In this document: piece after piece, positions 43,584 through 52,593 of the stretch
Position numbering within the stretch: position 1 is the first letter of the stretch
How the letters are laid out: each line of letters begins with the position of its first letter
Assembly (NCBI RefSeq): GCF_036192275.1
Contig: NZ_CP108088.1
Span: 2,542,001-2,606,000 of the forward strand
DNA from: Streptomyces sp. NBC_00250
Lineage (GTDB): Bacteria; Actinomycetota; Actinomycetes; Streptomycetales; Streptomycetaceae
Direction: 5' to 3'
Length of the DNA: 64,000 nt
Notes under the pieces: generated by a model
Database searches by the model: none
What the model was told of the DNA's origin: nothing
Seen by the model: the letters and a program-made list of their open reading frames with translations, nothing else
Translations under genes and position numbers: made by a program

Positions 43584-45845
43584 TCAGGCCCGGCGCGGCT
43601 CCGGGGAGCGGTGGCGGGCGCGGCTCACGTCGTACACCCCTGGCACGTCCCGCATGGCCCGCATGAGGGCGGCGAGCCGGGCCACGTCCGGCAGGTGGAG
43701 GGTGTACGTGTGGCGGACCAGCTGTTCGCTCGGCGGCTCGACGGTCGCCGATACGACGGCGGCTCCGGCGACGGCGATGGCCTCGGTGAGGTCGGCGAGG
43801 AGACCGGGCCGTCCGAAGGACTCGGCGACGAGGGTGACCCTGCCCTGGGCCGTGTCGCCCCAGCGCACGGCGACGGGGTCGCGGCCCAGTCTGCGCATGG
43901 TGTCGACGGCGGAGCAGCCCGTGCGGTGGACGGTGACCGATCCGCCGCGTACCCGGAAACCGGTGATCTTGTCGGGCGGTACGGGGGTGCAGCAGCCGGC
44001 CGGACGGACGGAGGCGCGCGGCTCGCCCTCCAGGTCGGCGTGGAGTTCCGCGCCGGAGCGGTGGTCGGCGGTGACGCCGGCCTGCGGCCGGGTCCCGGTG
44101 GTGGCGGCGGGGGGCGCGGTGCTCTCGGGGTGGGCCCGGAGCCAGCCGGTGATCGCGATCCTGGCCGCGGGGGTACGGGCGTGGTCGAGCCATTCGGGGG
44201 ACGGCCCGGACACGGTGTCCTGGGCGAGCAGCAGCTGGACGGTGTCCCCGTCGCCGAGGACGGTGCTCAGCGGCGCGAGTCGCCCGTTGACGCGCGCGCC
44301 GAGACAGGCGTGGGCGGCGTCGCCGTGCTGCGCGTAGGCGGCGTCGATGCAGCTGGCTCCGGCGGGCAGGCTGATCGTGCCGGGCGCGCTGCCGTCGGCG
44401 CGGAAGACGGTGATCTCGTCGTCCTCGGCGAGGTCGGCGCGGAGCGAGGTCCAGAAGGTGTCCGGGTCGGGGGCGGCCTGCTGCCAGTCGAGGAGTCGGG
44501 AGAGCCAGCCGGGGCGGGTGGGGTCGACGCGCTCGCCGTCCTCGGCACCGTCCGCCGAAGCGGTGGTTCCCGGCTCGTCGGCGCTCGTCGGGAGCGCGGC
44601 GAGGGCGCCGGTGTCCCCGCCCTCGCTCCCCTTCCCGCCGCCGGTTCCCGCCGGCTGGCCCGTCGTGTCCTGACCCGGGTGCGGGTTGCCGAGGGCGACG
44701 ACTCCCGCCTCCGCCACCTTGTGCATCCGGTGGGTGCGGATGAGGACCTCGGCCACGGCGCCGTCGGGGGCGGCGATCGCGGTGTGCAGGGACTGGTACA
44801 GGTTGAACTTGGGGGCCGCGATGAAGTCCTTGAACTCGGAGATCACCGGGGTGAAGCAGGTGTGCAGCTCGCCCAGGACCGCGTAGCAGTCGGCGTCCTC
44901 GGCGACCAGGACGAGGAGGCGGCCGAAGTCACAGCCGCGCAGCTCGCCGCGCTTGAGGCGGACCCGGTGGACGGAGACGAAGTGCCGGGGGCGGACGAGG
45001 ACTTCGGCGCCGATGTCCGCCTCGCGCAGGACCGTCGACACCTGTTCGGCGACGGCGCCCAGCGCGTCGCCCGCGTGCGGGTTGCCGGCGATGAGCGCCC
45101 GGGTGGTCTCGTACTCCTCCGGGTGGAGGATGGCGAAGACGAGGTCCTCAAGCTCGGTCTTGAGGGCCTGGACCCCGAGCCGTTCGGCCAGCGGGATGAG
45201 GACGTCCCGGGTGACCTTGGCGATCCTCGCCTGTTTCTCGGGCCGCATCACCCCGAGGGTGCGCATGTTGTGGAGCCGGTCGGCGAGCTTGATCGACATC
45301 ACCCGGACGTCGTTGCCGGTGGCGACGAGCATCTTGCGGAAGGTCTCCGGCTCGGCCGCGGCGCCGTAGTCGATCTTCTCCACCTTGGTGACGCCGTCGA
45401 CGAGATAGGCGACCTCGTCGCCGAACTCCCGGCGTACCTGATCGAGCGTCACCTCGGTGTCCTCGACGGTGTCGTGGAGGAGGGACGCGGTCAGGGTGGT
45501 GGTCTCCGCGCCGAGTTCGGCGAGGATCAGGGTCACCGCGAGCGGGTGGGTGATGTACGGCTCGCCGCTCTTGCGGAACTGGCCGCGGTGCGAGGACTCC
45601 GCGAGTACGTACGCCCGCCGCAGCACCATGAGGTCGGCATCGGGATGGTGGGCGCGGTGCGCCTCCGCGACATGGCTGATCGCGTCGGGCAGCCGGTCAC
45701 GGGGCGCCGGTCCGGCGGTGGCGCCGAGCAGGGCGGCGCGGCCGATCCGGCGCAGGTCGATCCGGGCGCGTCCGCGTCTGCGGGCGGTCGCATCGGTGAC
45801 GGCGGCTTCCGCCGCGCTCACAGGGTTGGTGGCCTCTGCGCTCAT
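43584..45845 (-). CDS. rshA: RelA/SpoT homologue RshA, (p)ppGpp hydrolase with divergent synthetase domain
   Basis: A 753-residue protein. The HD hydrolase domain is intact: RGQFRKSGEPYITHPLAV, LLHDTVEDTEVT, SIKLADRLHNMRTL. The synthetase region aligns but has changes. The typical RPKHxYSIxxK reads RPRHFVSVHRVRLK. The DLxGxR segment reads CDFGRLLVLV, keeping the Asp and losing the Arg. FKDFIAAPKFNLYQSLHTAI and EVLIRTHRMH are recognisable. TGS and C-terminal ACT regions follow. In S. coelicolor RshA sits in this genomic position and is a second RSH protein besides RelA. ATG 45845 has GGAGGTG upstream. Its major function is predicted to be alarmone hydrolysis. Confidence 0.9.
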   Translation of the reverse strand: MSAEATNPVSAAEAAVTDATARRRGRARIDLRRIGRAALLGATAGPAPRDRLPDAISHVAEAHRAHHPDADLMVLRRAYVLAESSHRGQFRKSGEPYITHPLAVTLILAELGAETTTLTASLLHDTVEDTEVTLDQVRREFGDEVAYLVDGVTKVEKIDYGAAAEPETFRKMLVATGNDVRVMSIKLADRLHNMRTLGVMRPEKQARIAKVTRDVLIPLAERLGVQALKTELEDLVFAILHPEEYETTRALIAGNPHAGDALGAVAEQVSTVLREADIGAEVLVRPRHFVSVHRVRLKRGELRGCDFGRLLVLVAEDADCYAVLGELHTCFTPVISEFKDFIAAPKFNLYQSLHTAIAAPDGAVAEVLIRTHRMHKVAEAGVVALGNPHPGQDTTGQPAGTGGGKGSEGGDTGALAALPTSADEPGTTASADGAEDGERVDPTRPGWLSRLLDWQQAAPDPDTFWTSLRADLAEDDEITVFRADGSAPGTISLPAGASCIDAAYAQHGDAAHACLGARVNGRLAPLSTVLGDGDTVQLLLAQDTVSGPSPEWLDHARTPAARIAITGWLRAHPESTAPPAATTGTRPQAGVTADHRSGAELHADLEGEPRASVRPAGCCTPVPPDKITGFRVRGGSVTVHRTGCSAVDTMRRLGRDPVAVRWGDTAQGRVTLVAESFGRPGLLADLTEAIAVAGAAVVSATVEPPSEQLVRHTYTLHLPDVARLAALMRAMRDVPGVYDVSRARHRSPEPRRA

Positions 45846-46048
45846 GGGGCACCTCCGGCAACGTCGACCGGCGGTGGGCGGGCCAGGCGTACCCGGGGGG
45901 CCGGTGCTTGATGCTACCGACCCCACCACGTGGCGCAGTCACGCTCTCGCTCAGCGTGAATCGGATCACCCATTCGAGCGACAAATCAGTCGTTGACTGT
46001 TTCGATTTCGTCGCTTCCTTCGATTCCCGCGCCCCGCGAAGGCCCGCT

Positions 46049-46927
46049 TCAACCGAGCCAGGACGGGTCGACGGTGCCCTCGGCGACGATCACGGCGGGG
46101 CCCGTCATGTCGATCCGGCCGTCGGGGTGCTCGGTGATGACCAGCGTCCCGCCGAGCACGTCGACGGTGTACGTGACGGGGGTGCCGCTCTCGGCGGGGT
46201 CGGCGCCGTCCCGGCGGGCGGTGGCGACGGCCACGGCACACGCGCCCGTGCCGCAGGAGCGCGTCTCGGCGGCGCCGCGCTCGTGGACCCGCATGGCGAC
46301 GTGGCGGGGGCCGCGGTCGACGACGAACTCGATGTTCACACCGTCCGGGTAGACCGCGGCCGGCGCGTACGGCGGCTCGGTGAACAGGTTGCCCGCGTGG
46401 TCGAGGTCCTCGACGAAGGCGACCGCGTGCGGGTTGCCCATGTTCACGTTCCGCGCGGGCCAGCTGCGGCCGTCGACGGTGACGGTGACACCGGCGTCGG
46501 GAAGGACCGCGCGCCCCATGGCGACGGTGACGGAGCCGTCCTTGTCGAGGTGGACGCGCTTGATCCCGCCGCGGGTGGCGATGGCGACCTCGCCCGTGGT
46601 GACGTGCCCGGCGTGCTCCAGGTAGCGGGCGAAGACCCGGACCCCGTTCCCGCACATCTCGGCGACCGAGCCGTCGGCGTTGCGGTAGTCCATGAACCAC
46701 TCGGCCTCGTCGGCCATGTGCCGGGCCTCGGGGTGGGCGGCGCTGCGCACGACGTGCAGCAGGCCGTCGCCGCCGATGCCGGCCCTTCGGTCGCAGAGGC
46801 GCGCGACGGAGGCCGGCGGCAGGTCGAAGGCGTTCTCCGCGTCCGGGACGATCACGAAGTCGTTCTCGGTGCCGTGGCCCTTGAGGAACCTGAGGGAGGG
46901 GAGCGGTGAGGTCTGCGTGCTGGTCAC
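46049..46927 (-). CDS. dapF: Diaminopimelate epimerase
   Basis: Converts LL- to meso-diaminopimelate for lysine and for cell-wall precursors. The 292-residue protein has the two catalytic cysteines in AEMCGNGVRVFARY and RSCGTGACAVAVAT. It also has LKGHGTENDFVI at the N-terminus and NVNMGNPHAVAF. Streptomyces peptidoglycan uses LL-DAP, so the main need for meso-DAP is lysine synthesis. The start is GTG 46927, with no strong ribosome site. It is followed on the other strand by no gene before rshA. Confidence 0.96.
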   Translation of the reverse strand: MTSTQTSPLPSLRFLKGHGTENDFVIVPDAENAFDLPPASVARLCDRRAGIGGDGLLHVVRSAAHPEARHMADEAEWFMDYRNADGSVAEMCGNGVRVFARYLEHAGHVTTGEVAIATRGGIKRVHLDKDGSVTVAMGRAVLPDAGVTVTVDGRSWPARNVNMGNPHAVAFVEDLDHAGNLFTEPPYAPAAVYPDGVNIEFVVDRGPRHVAMRVHERGAAETRSCGTGACAVAVATARRDGADPAESGTPVTYTVDVLGGTLVITEHPDGRIDMTGPAVIVAEGTVDPSWLG

Positions 46928-47082
46928 GCGATCAACTGTACGGGGTGCCCCTGACAGGCCGCCTGATCGTCCACGGGACGGTCGGGCGCCCCCAGCGGGG
47001 TCGGTACGGGCCGGTCGGTACGAGGGCGGTCGGTACGGGCCGGCCGGTACGGGGGCGGAGCGGCCACGCCCTGTCGGCCGAG

Positions 47083-47133
47083 GCTCAGCGCAGGCGGGGC
47101 TCAGCGCAGGCGGGGCTCAGCGCAGGCGGGCGA
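47083..47133. repeat. Three 17-bp direct repeats containing the stop codon of the preceding small membrane-protein gene
   Basis: CGCCTGCGCTGAGCCCC (minus strand) occurs three times in tandem. Each copy carries the TGA, which in the first copy is the real stop at 47117-47119. Extra copies therefore lie just downstream of the gene. Confidence 0.75.
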
Positions 47134-47626
47134 CGCGCCAGACCGCGAGGGCGACCAGGGCCGCGATCGTCGTCACGTACAGCGCGAGGTAACGCCAGTT
47201 CGGGCGCTCGCCCGAGCCGCGCTGCGGGAGGCCCGGCCAGGTGTAGCCCACCTTGCGGGCGGCCATCACGCCCCAGCCGGCCGCGCAGAAGCTGATCAGC
47301 AGTCCGAGCATGGCGAGGACGGCGCCGCCGTCCCCCGACCCGAAGGCGAGCGGGAACGCGAACATCAGCGAGCCGACTGCGGCCAGAGCCACGATCGGGG
47401 CGAGCTGCCAGATCCTCAGCCGACGCTGGGGACGGAGCTCGACCTCGACCTCGTCGGCGTCCACCTCCACGGCGGTGCCCACCGCGTCGTCGGGGCCGTC
47501 CGGGGTCAACCCGGAGGCGCCGACCGGAAGGTCGCCGTCGGTCGGTCTGCCCGGTGTGTCACCCGTCGGGTCACCGAGCGCCGATTCGTGCTGTTCTCTG
47601 TCGCGAGGGCCGGCCTCCATCGCCAC
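47117..47626 (-). CDS. Small membrane protein of unknown function
   Basis: A 169-residue protein. The first 70 residues are acidic and Pro/Gly/Asp-rich. They are followed by three hydrophobic segments (IWQLAPIVALAAVGSLMFAF, AVLAMLGLLISFCAAGWGVM, YLALYVTTIAALVALAVW). GTG 47626 with GGGGAGG upstream is preferred over GTG 47650. No family is recognised with confidence; the shape suggests a DUF-type inner-membrane protein. It lies between dapF and miaA on the same strand and may be cotranscribed with miaA. Its C-terminus has been triplicated at the nucleotide level just past the stop. Confidence 0.72.
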   Translation of the reverse strand: MAMEAGPRDREQHESALGDPTGDTPGRPTDGDLPVGASGLTPDGPDDAVGTAVEVDADEVEVELRPQRRLRIWQLAPIVALAAVGSLMFAFPLAFGSGDGGAVLAMLGLLISFCAAGWGVMAARKVGYTWPGLPQRGSGERPNWRYLALYVTTIAALVALAVWRVARLR

Positions 47627-47728
47627 GCGCCCTCCCCACTCGGACTCCACTTGGTCGATCGATGCTCGATGATGGCACGCTCCTGACCGCCGAAATGACG
47701 GGCAGGGCGTCCCGATGCCATCACGTGA

Positions 47729-48667
47729 TCAGGCTGTAACCGCTCGTTCGACCAACGACAGCGCCTGCCCCGGGAGTTCCCCCCGGTGATCTGCGGCTCC
47801 GCTGAGCCAGTGGACCCGCGGGTCGCGGCGGAACCACGAGTCCTGACGGCGGGCGAAGCGCTTGGTGGCCCGCACGGTCTCGGCGCGCGCCTCCTCCTCG
47901 GTGCACTCCCCGGCGAGCGCGGCGAGGACCTGCTGGTAGCCGAGGGCGCGGGCCGCGGTGCGCCCCTCGCGCAGGCCCTGGGCCTCCAGGGTGCGCACCT
48001 CCTCGACGAGGCCGGCCTCCCACATCCGGTCCACGCGGGTGGTGATCCGCTCGTCCAGCTCGGGGCGGGCCACGTCGACGCCGATCTGGACGGTGTCGTA
48101 GACCGAGTCGGGGCCCGGCAGATTGGCGGTGAAGGGCTTGCCGGTGATCTCGATCACTTCGAGGGCGCGGACGATCCGGCGCCCGTTGCTGGGCAGGATC
48201 GCACGAGCCGCCTCGGGGTCCGCTTCGGTGAGCCGGGCGTGCAGGACGCCGGAGCCACGCTCCTCCAGTTCGGCCTCCAGCCGGGCCCGGACGGCGGGGT
48301 CGGTGCCGGGGAACTCGAGCGCGTCGACGGCCCCCCGTACGTACAGACCGGAACCGCCGACGAGGACGGGGGTGCGGCCGGCGGCGAGCAGTCGGTCGAT
48401 CTCGGCGCGGGCGAGGCGCTGGTACTCGGCGACGCTGGCGGCCTCGGTCACGTCCCAGATGTCGAGGAGGTGGTGCGGAACGCCACCGCGCTCCTCCTGC
48501 GTCAGTTTGGCGGTGCCGATGTCCATCCCCCGGTAGAGCTGCATCGAGTCGGCGTTGACGACCTCGCCCCCGAGCTGCTGGGCCAGGAATACACCCAGAT
48601 CGGACTTTCCGGCCGCCGTGGGGCCGACGACGGCGATGACCCGCGGGGCGGGAGCTGCGCTTCTCAC
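47729..48667 (-). CDS. miaA: tRNA dimethylallyltransferase MiaA
   Basis: Isopentenylates A37 of tRNAs reading UNN codons, providing the substrate for MiaB. The 312-residue protein has P-loop VGPTAAGKSDLG, NADSMQLYRGMDIGTAKL, and the conserved SNGRRIVRALEVIEITGKP and FARRQDSWFRRD segments. GTG 48667 gives the same N-terminus as S. coelicolor MiaA (about 312 residues); GTG 48670 is one codon earlier. miaB, the partner enzyme, lies 2 kb away on the same strand. In streptomycetes miaA is needed for normal development and for bldA tRNA-Leu function. Confidence 0.95.
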   Translation of the reverse strand: MRSAAPAPRVIAVVGPTAAGKSDLGVFLAQQLGGEVVNADSMQLYRGMDIGTAKLTQEERGGVPHHLLDIWDVTEAASVAEYQRLARAEIDRLLAAGRTPVLVGGSGLYVRGAVDALEFPGTDPAVRARLEAELEERGSGVLHARLTEADPEAARAILPSNGRRIVRALEVIEITGKPFTANLPGPDSVYDTVQIGVDVARPELDERITTRVDRMWEAGLVEEVRTLEAQGLREGRTAARALGYQQVLAALAGECTEEEARAETVRATKRFARRQDSWFRRDPRVHWLSGAADHRGELPGQALSLVERAVTA

Positions 48668-48807
48668 CACCCCAGTCTCGCAAACCTCCCGACCGGTCCC
48701 CGAATGAGTTACGTGACGGGCCCTCATCCGGCTTCGTTGCCTGTTGCGAGGTTCCGGCCGTCGATCGCCACGGAATCCCTCCCATCCGAGTACGCTATGG
48801 AGTGAAT

Positions 48808-49116
48808 ATGGGCGTTTTTGCAGTGTTTAGCCGTAAGAAGAAGGATGCGGCCGCGGCCTCGCCGGAGGAGACCGGGGCCGTCGCTCCGGCGGAGGACGGC
48901 GACACGGAGTCCGGGACGGACACCCCGGAGGCCGTGGCCGACACCGCGAAGGCCGGCAGCGAGGTCGAGACCGCGAGCGGCGACGTGGATGCGGACGATG
49001 TCGACGCGGGCGAGGCGGCGACCGGTGCGGTCGCCGCGGAGGTCGTGGAGATCCCGAAGCAGCAGTCGGCCGAGGCCGCCGCGGACAACGAGGCCGGCGA
49101 GGGCGCCCGTAAGTAG
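48808..49116 (+). CDS. Small acidic protein of unknown function
   Basis: A 102-residue, strongly acidic, Ala/Glu/Asp-rich protein opening with a positively charged MGVFAVFSRKKKD. ATG 48808 is preceded by GGAG (48799-48802). No domain is recognised. The composition (no Trp, Cys or His; long acidic tail) suggests an intrinsically disordered protein. The promoter-like TATGG region is immediately upstream. The next gene, an antitoxin-like protein, starts 51 bp downstream, so they may form a small operon. Confidence 0.6.
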   Translation: MGVFAVFSRKKKDAAAASPEETGAVAPAEDGDTESGTDTPEAVADTAKAGSEVETASGDVDADDVDAGEAATGAVAAEVVEIPKQQSAEAAADNEAGEGARK

Positions 49117-49167
49117 GCAGGACTCGGAACACGGACTCCTGGGGAGTCCGCGGAGGGAAGGTGGCCC

Positions 49168-49425
49168 ATGGGTCTCCTGGATTCGCTGAAGGCAAAGCTC
49201 GCCCCGGCCAAGGACAAGGTGGCCGACCTCGCGCAGCAGCACGGGGGCAAGATCGACCACGGCATCGAGAAGGCCGCGAAGCTGGTCGACGAGAAGACCA
49301 AGGGCAAGTACAGCGACAAGATCCATTCCGGTACGGACAAGGCCAAGGGCGCACTGGACCGGATGGGTCACAAGGACGACGGCACCTCCGGCAGCGGCGG
49401 CGCGACCCCGCCGCCGGCCGCCTGA
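49168..49425 (+). CDS. MT0933-like (Rv0909-type) antitoxin family protein
   Basis: An 85-residue basic, mostly helical protein (MGLLDSLKAKLAPAKDKVAD, KIDHGIEKAAKLVDEKTKGK, KIHSGTDKAKGALDRM). This pattern matches the actinobacterial antitoxin family PF14013. In most streptomycetes it stands alone without an obvious toxin, so a toxin-antitoxin role is not demonstrated; no toxin-type gene is next to it here. ATG 49168 follows GGAGGGAAGG. It may be cotranscribed with the acidic protein before it. Confidence 0.75.
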   Translation: MGLLDSLKAKLAPAKDKVADLAQQHGGKIDHGIEKAAKLVDEKTKGKYSDKIHSGTDKAKGALDRMGHKDDGTSGSGGATPPPAA

Positions 49426-49454
49426 CGTCCGGCGTCACCCGACGGTCCCTCCGC

Positions 49455-49499
49455 ACGGCGGACGGCCGCGGAGCACCTCGCTCCGCGGCCGTCCGCCGT
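49455..49499. terminator. Bidirectional terminator, 20-bp perfect stem
   Basis: ACGGCGGACGGCCGCGGAGC (49455-49474) pairs exactly with 49480-49499 across a 5-base loop, ACCTC. It is between convergent genes. Confidence 0.9.
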
Positions 49500-49551
49500 T
49501 CTCTTAGGGCTTCCTTCCGGATCCGTTCCGAAGTCGGGACTCTTCCCGGAC

Positions 49552-50313
49552 TCAGGACCAGGCGGCCACGAAGTACCCCACGCCGTACGGGGCGTCCTCG
49601 AAGAGCAGCCGGCCGTCGAGGCCCGCGCCCTCGGCGGCGCCCGCGAGGACCTGCCAGGGGGCGCGTCCGGCCGCCTTCAACTCGTATGCGAGCTCCGGTT
49701 CCAGGGCGAGCAGCGCGGCGGCGTCGGCGGTGCCCAGCGCGCGGGCGGCCTCGGCGTCGAAGCCGGCGGCCCGCTCGTCGAGATAGCCGGGGGCCTTCAC
49801 CGTCCGGCAGGCGCTGCCGTCGCCCAGCACCAGGAGAACGACCCGATCGGCCGAGTCGGCGAGCCCGCGACCGATCCCGGCGCAGACGTCGGGTGTGGCC
49901 GACGGGTCGACGCCCAGGCCCTCGATCGGCGCGTCTGCCCAGCCCGCCCGGCCGAGGAGCCAGGCTCCGACGGCGAGGGAGGCGGGCAGGGGCCGGTCGG
50001 CGACCGACCCCTCGGCCGACGGTACGGAGTCCCCGTGCCCGGCGGGGTCTCCCGGCGTCGCGGAGCCTCCCAGCCGTACGGCGAGGTCGACGCCGAAGCC
50101 CGCGAAGGAGCCCGTCGAGCCGGCCGGGAAGACGCCGTGGGCGCCCTCGTCGGCGGGACCGACGACGTACAGCAGGTCGGGGCGCGCGGCGGCGAGCAGC
50201 CCGACGGCGTCCGTACAGGCCGCCCGCGCGGCATCCAGTTCGGGGGCGGCACCGGTCGCGACCTCGGGCACGAGGAGCGGCGGGCAGGGGCAGACGGCTG
50301 CGGCGACAAGCAT
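49552..50313 (-). CDS. Class III extradiol dioxygenase-like protein
   Basis: A 253-residue protein of the LigB/MEMO-like fold family. The N-terminus MLVAAAVCPCPPLLVPEVAT carries the PP-LL element, and DLLYVVGPADEGAHG, GIGRGLADSADRVVLLVLGD and GYLDERAAGFDAEAARAL follow. The pattern resembles extradiol-dioxygenase-type folds, but clear iron-ligating His-His-Glu residues are not all visible. Catalysis is therefore doubtful. ATG 50313. It is convergent with the antitoxin gene; the neighbours downstream are tRNA-modification genes. Function unknown. Confidence 0.65.
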   Translation of the reverse strand: MLVAAAVCPCPPLLVPEVATGAAPELDAARAACTDAVGLLAAARPDLLYVVGPADEGAHGVFPAGSTGSFAGFGVDLAVRLGGSATPGDPAGHGDSVPSAEGSVADRPLPASLAVGAWLLGRAGWADAPIEGLGVDPSATPDVCAGIGRGLADSADRVVLLVLGDGSACRTVKAPGYLDERAAGFDAEAARALGTADAAALLALEPELAYELKAAGRAPWQVLAGAAEGAGLDGRLLFEDAPYGVGYFVAAWS

Positions 50314-50524
50314 GATCCGCAGCCTACTGCGCGAGGCTCACGCGGCCGGGTTCCCTCACACACCGGTGACCTGGCGGCACGGTGACCTGGTGGCACGGTG
50401 GTCTGGTGGGCCCCGGCCGGGCCGTCGGGCCGGAGCGTCGACGGGGGCCCTCCGCGGGGGTGTCGGCCGGCTCTGTCCCCGCGTTACCGGGCATCGGCTT
50501 CGGCGTCCCGGTCCGACCGGGCGT

Positions 50525-50812
50525 CTACTCGGTCTTGCCGTCCTTCGAGTCGTGGACCAGTTCCGCGATGCCCATCGTGATCTCGGAGAGCGTCACCGCG
50601 CCCTTGACGATCACCAGATAGCTGTCGCCGCCCGGCATGCGGTACACCTCGCGCCACTTCTCCCGCATGGGCGCGTGGTACGCCCGAGTGGCGGCGAGCA
50701 GCTGTTCCCGGGCGTCCTCCCGGGTGCCGGTCACCCGGGAGACCACCTCGGTGAAGCAGGAGTCACCCGACTTGTACTGCGCGAAGACGATCCACTTCTC
50801 CGTGCTCTCCAT
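50525..50812 (-). CDS. Conserved small hypothetical protein
   Basis: A 95-residue protein (MESTEKWIVFAQYKSGDSCF, REDAREQLLAATRAYHAPM, MPGGDSYLVIVKGAVTLSEI) that reads like a compact alpha/beta single domain. No family could be named. ATG 50812 follows CCCCACAGGTACG-type sequence with GGGG ribosome-like bases. It is only 27 bp downstream of miaB on the same strand, so probably cotranscribed. Confidence 0.75.
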   Translation of the reverse strand: MESTEKWIVFAQYKSGDSCFTEVVSRVTGTREDAREQLLAATRAYHAPMREKWREVYRMPGGDSYLVIVKGAVTLSEITMGIAELVHDSKDGKTE

Positions 50813-50839
50813 GCGTTCCCCCCACAGGTACGAACGGTG

Positions 50840-52369
50840 TCAGTGGCTCCCGCAGGCCGGGACCTCGGCCGCCGGGAGCGGCTCCGGGACCCCGATCTTC
50901 GGCAGCCCGAGCAGCACGCCCGCCGGCTTCGCGGCGGCCGCGGTGGTGCGCTTCTCCCAGGCGTCACCGGCGCGGGTGCGGCGCACCGACGCGACGGGGC
51001 CCTCGGCGAGCAGGTGGTGCGGGGCGGCGTACGTGATCTCGACGGTCACGACGTCGCCGGGGCGGACGTCCTCGTCCGGCTTCGTGAAGTGGACGAGACG
51101 GTTGTCGGGGGCGCGGCCCGAGAGGCGGTCCGTGGCGCCGTCCTTGCGGCCCTCGCCCTCGGCGACCATGACCTCCAGGGTGCGGCCGACCTGCTTCTTG
51201 TTCTCCGCCCAGGAGATCTCCTCCTGGAGGGCGACGAGCCGCATGTAGCGCTCCTGCACGACCGCCTTGGGGATCTGGTCGTCCATGTCGGCCGCCGGGG
51301 TCCCGGGGCGCTTGGAGTACTGGAAGGTGAAGGCGTTCGCGAAGCGGGCCTCGCGGACGGCGTGCATGGTCTGCTCGAAGTCCTCCTCGGTCTCGCCGGG
51401 GAAGCCCACGATGATGTCGGTGGAGATGGCGGCGTGCGGGATGGCCGCGCGGACCTTCTCGATGATGCCGAGGAAACGCTCCTGCCGGTAGGAACGACGC
51501 ATCGCCCGGAGGATCGAGTCCGAGCCGGACTGCATCGGCATGTGCAGCTGCGGCATGACGTTCGGCGTCTCGGCCATCGCCGCGATCACGTCGTCGGTGA
51601 AGTCGCGGGGGTGCGGGGAGGTGAAGCGGACCCGCTCCAGGCCGTCGATCTGTCCGCAGGCGCGCAGCAGCTTGGAGAAGGCCTCACGGTCGCCGAGGTC
51701 GGAGCCGTACGCGTTCACGTTCTGGCCGAGCAGGGTGATCTCGGAGACGCCCTCGGCGACCAGTGCCTCGATCTCGGCGAGGATGTCGCCGGGGCGGCGG
51801 TCCTCCTCCTTGCCGCGCAGGGCGGGGACGATGCAGAAGGTGCAGGTGTTGTTGCAGCCGACGGAGATCGAGACCCAGGCGGCGTACGCGGACTCGCGGC
51901 GCGTCGGCAGGGTCGAGGGGAACGCCTCGAGGGACTCGGCGATCTCGATCTGCGCCTCCTCCTGCACGCGGGCGCGCTCCAGGAGGACGGGCAGCTTGCC
52001 GATGTTGTGCGTGCCGAAGACCACGTCGACCCAGGGGGCCTTGGAGACGATGGTGTCGCGGTCCTTCTGGGCGAGACAGCCGCCGACGGCGATCTGCATG
52101 CCGGGGCGCGTGGTCTTCATGGGGGCGAGCCGGCCGAGGTTGCCGTACAGCTTGTTGTCGGCGTTCTCGCGGACCGCGCAGGTGTTGAAGACGACGACGT
52201 CGGCGTCTCCGTCGGAGCCCTTGGGGGCCTTGACGTAACCCGCCTCTTCCAGCAGACCGGAGAGCCGCTCGGAGTCGTGGACGTTCATCTGGCACCCGTA
52301 GGTGCGGATCTCATAGGTCTTGGTGCCGTCAACGCTCACTGCGGTGCTCCGGTCGCTGCTGCTCGTCAT
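50840..52369 (-). CDS. miaB: tRNA-2-methylthio-N6-dimethylallyladenosine synthase MiaB
   Basis: A radical-SAM methylthiotransferase that adds the methylthio group to i6A37 made by MiaA. The 509-residue protein has the UPF0004 cysteines ([28 protein letters not shown]), the radical-SAM CxxxCxxC in [11 protein letters not shown], and a C-terminal TRAM domain. An extra C-terminal tail of about 50 residues is Pro-rich. The ATG at 52369 gives normal length. It diverges from a DedA gene, and a strikingly perfect hairpin lies 70 bp upstream. Confidence 0.96.
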   Translation of the reverse strand: MTSSSDRSTAVSVDGTKTYEIRTYGCQMNVHDSERLSGLLEEAGYVKAPKGSDGDADVVVFNTCAVRENADNKLYGNLGRLAPMKTTRPGMQIAVGGCLAQKDRDTIVSKAPWVDVVFGTHNIGKLPVLLERARVQEEAQIEIAESLEAFPSTLPTRRESAYAAWVSISVGCNNTCTFCIVPALRGKEEDRRPGDILAEIEALVAEGVSEITLLGQNVNAYGSDLGDREAFSKLLRACGQIDGLERVRFTSPHPRDFTDDVIAAMAETPNVMPQLHMPMQSGSDSILRAMRRSYRQERFLGIIEKVRAAIPHAAISTDIIVGFPGETEEDFEQTMHAVREARFANAFTFQYSKRPGTPAADMDDQIPKAVVQERYMRLVALQEEISWAENKKQVGRTLEVMVAEGEGRKDGATDRLSGRAPDNRLVHFTKPDEDVRPGDVVTVEITYAAPHHLLAEGPVASVRRTRAGDAWEKRTTAAAAKPAGVLLGLPKIGVPEPLPAAEVPACGSH

Positions 52370-52437
52370 GCGTCCAAGGGTAGGCGGTCCGTGGAGGGCC
52401 TCCGCCCGAACCGGGGAGCCCGGCGGCGGGGCACCGT

Positions 52438-52473
52438 ACCCCCGACCCTGCGGAAAACCGCAGGGTCGGGGGT
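52438..52473. terminator. Perfect 16-bp hairpin in the miaB/dedA divergent gap
   Basis: ACCCCCGACCCTGCGG (52438-52453) and its exact complement (52458-52473) are separated by the loop AAAA. Unusually for such a structure it lies between divergent genes, so it would be transcribed in a 5' leader rather than at a gene end. Confidence 0.7.
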
Positions 52474-52593
52474 GCGGAGAACACCACCTGGTTGAACGGC
52501 AACCCTCATACCGGCGCTGATCAGGGATTTCTAGGTTTGACGGAGAAGAACGGGGCGCCCGCCCCCGACCTCCCCGCCCGCTTGGAGTCGCTC

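Noticed and set aside
49168..49425. Toxin-antitoxin pair
   Set aside because: The antitoxin-family gene has no adjacent toxin-like gene; the 102-residue neighbour is a disordered acidic protein.
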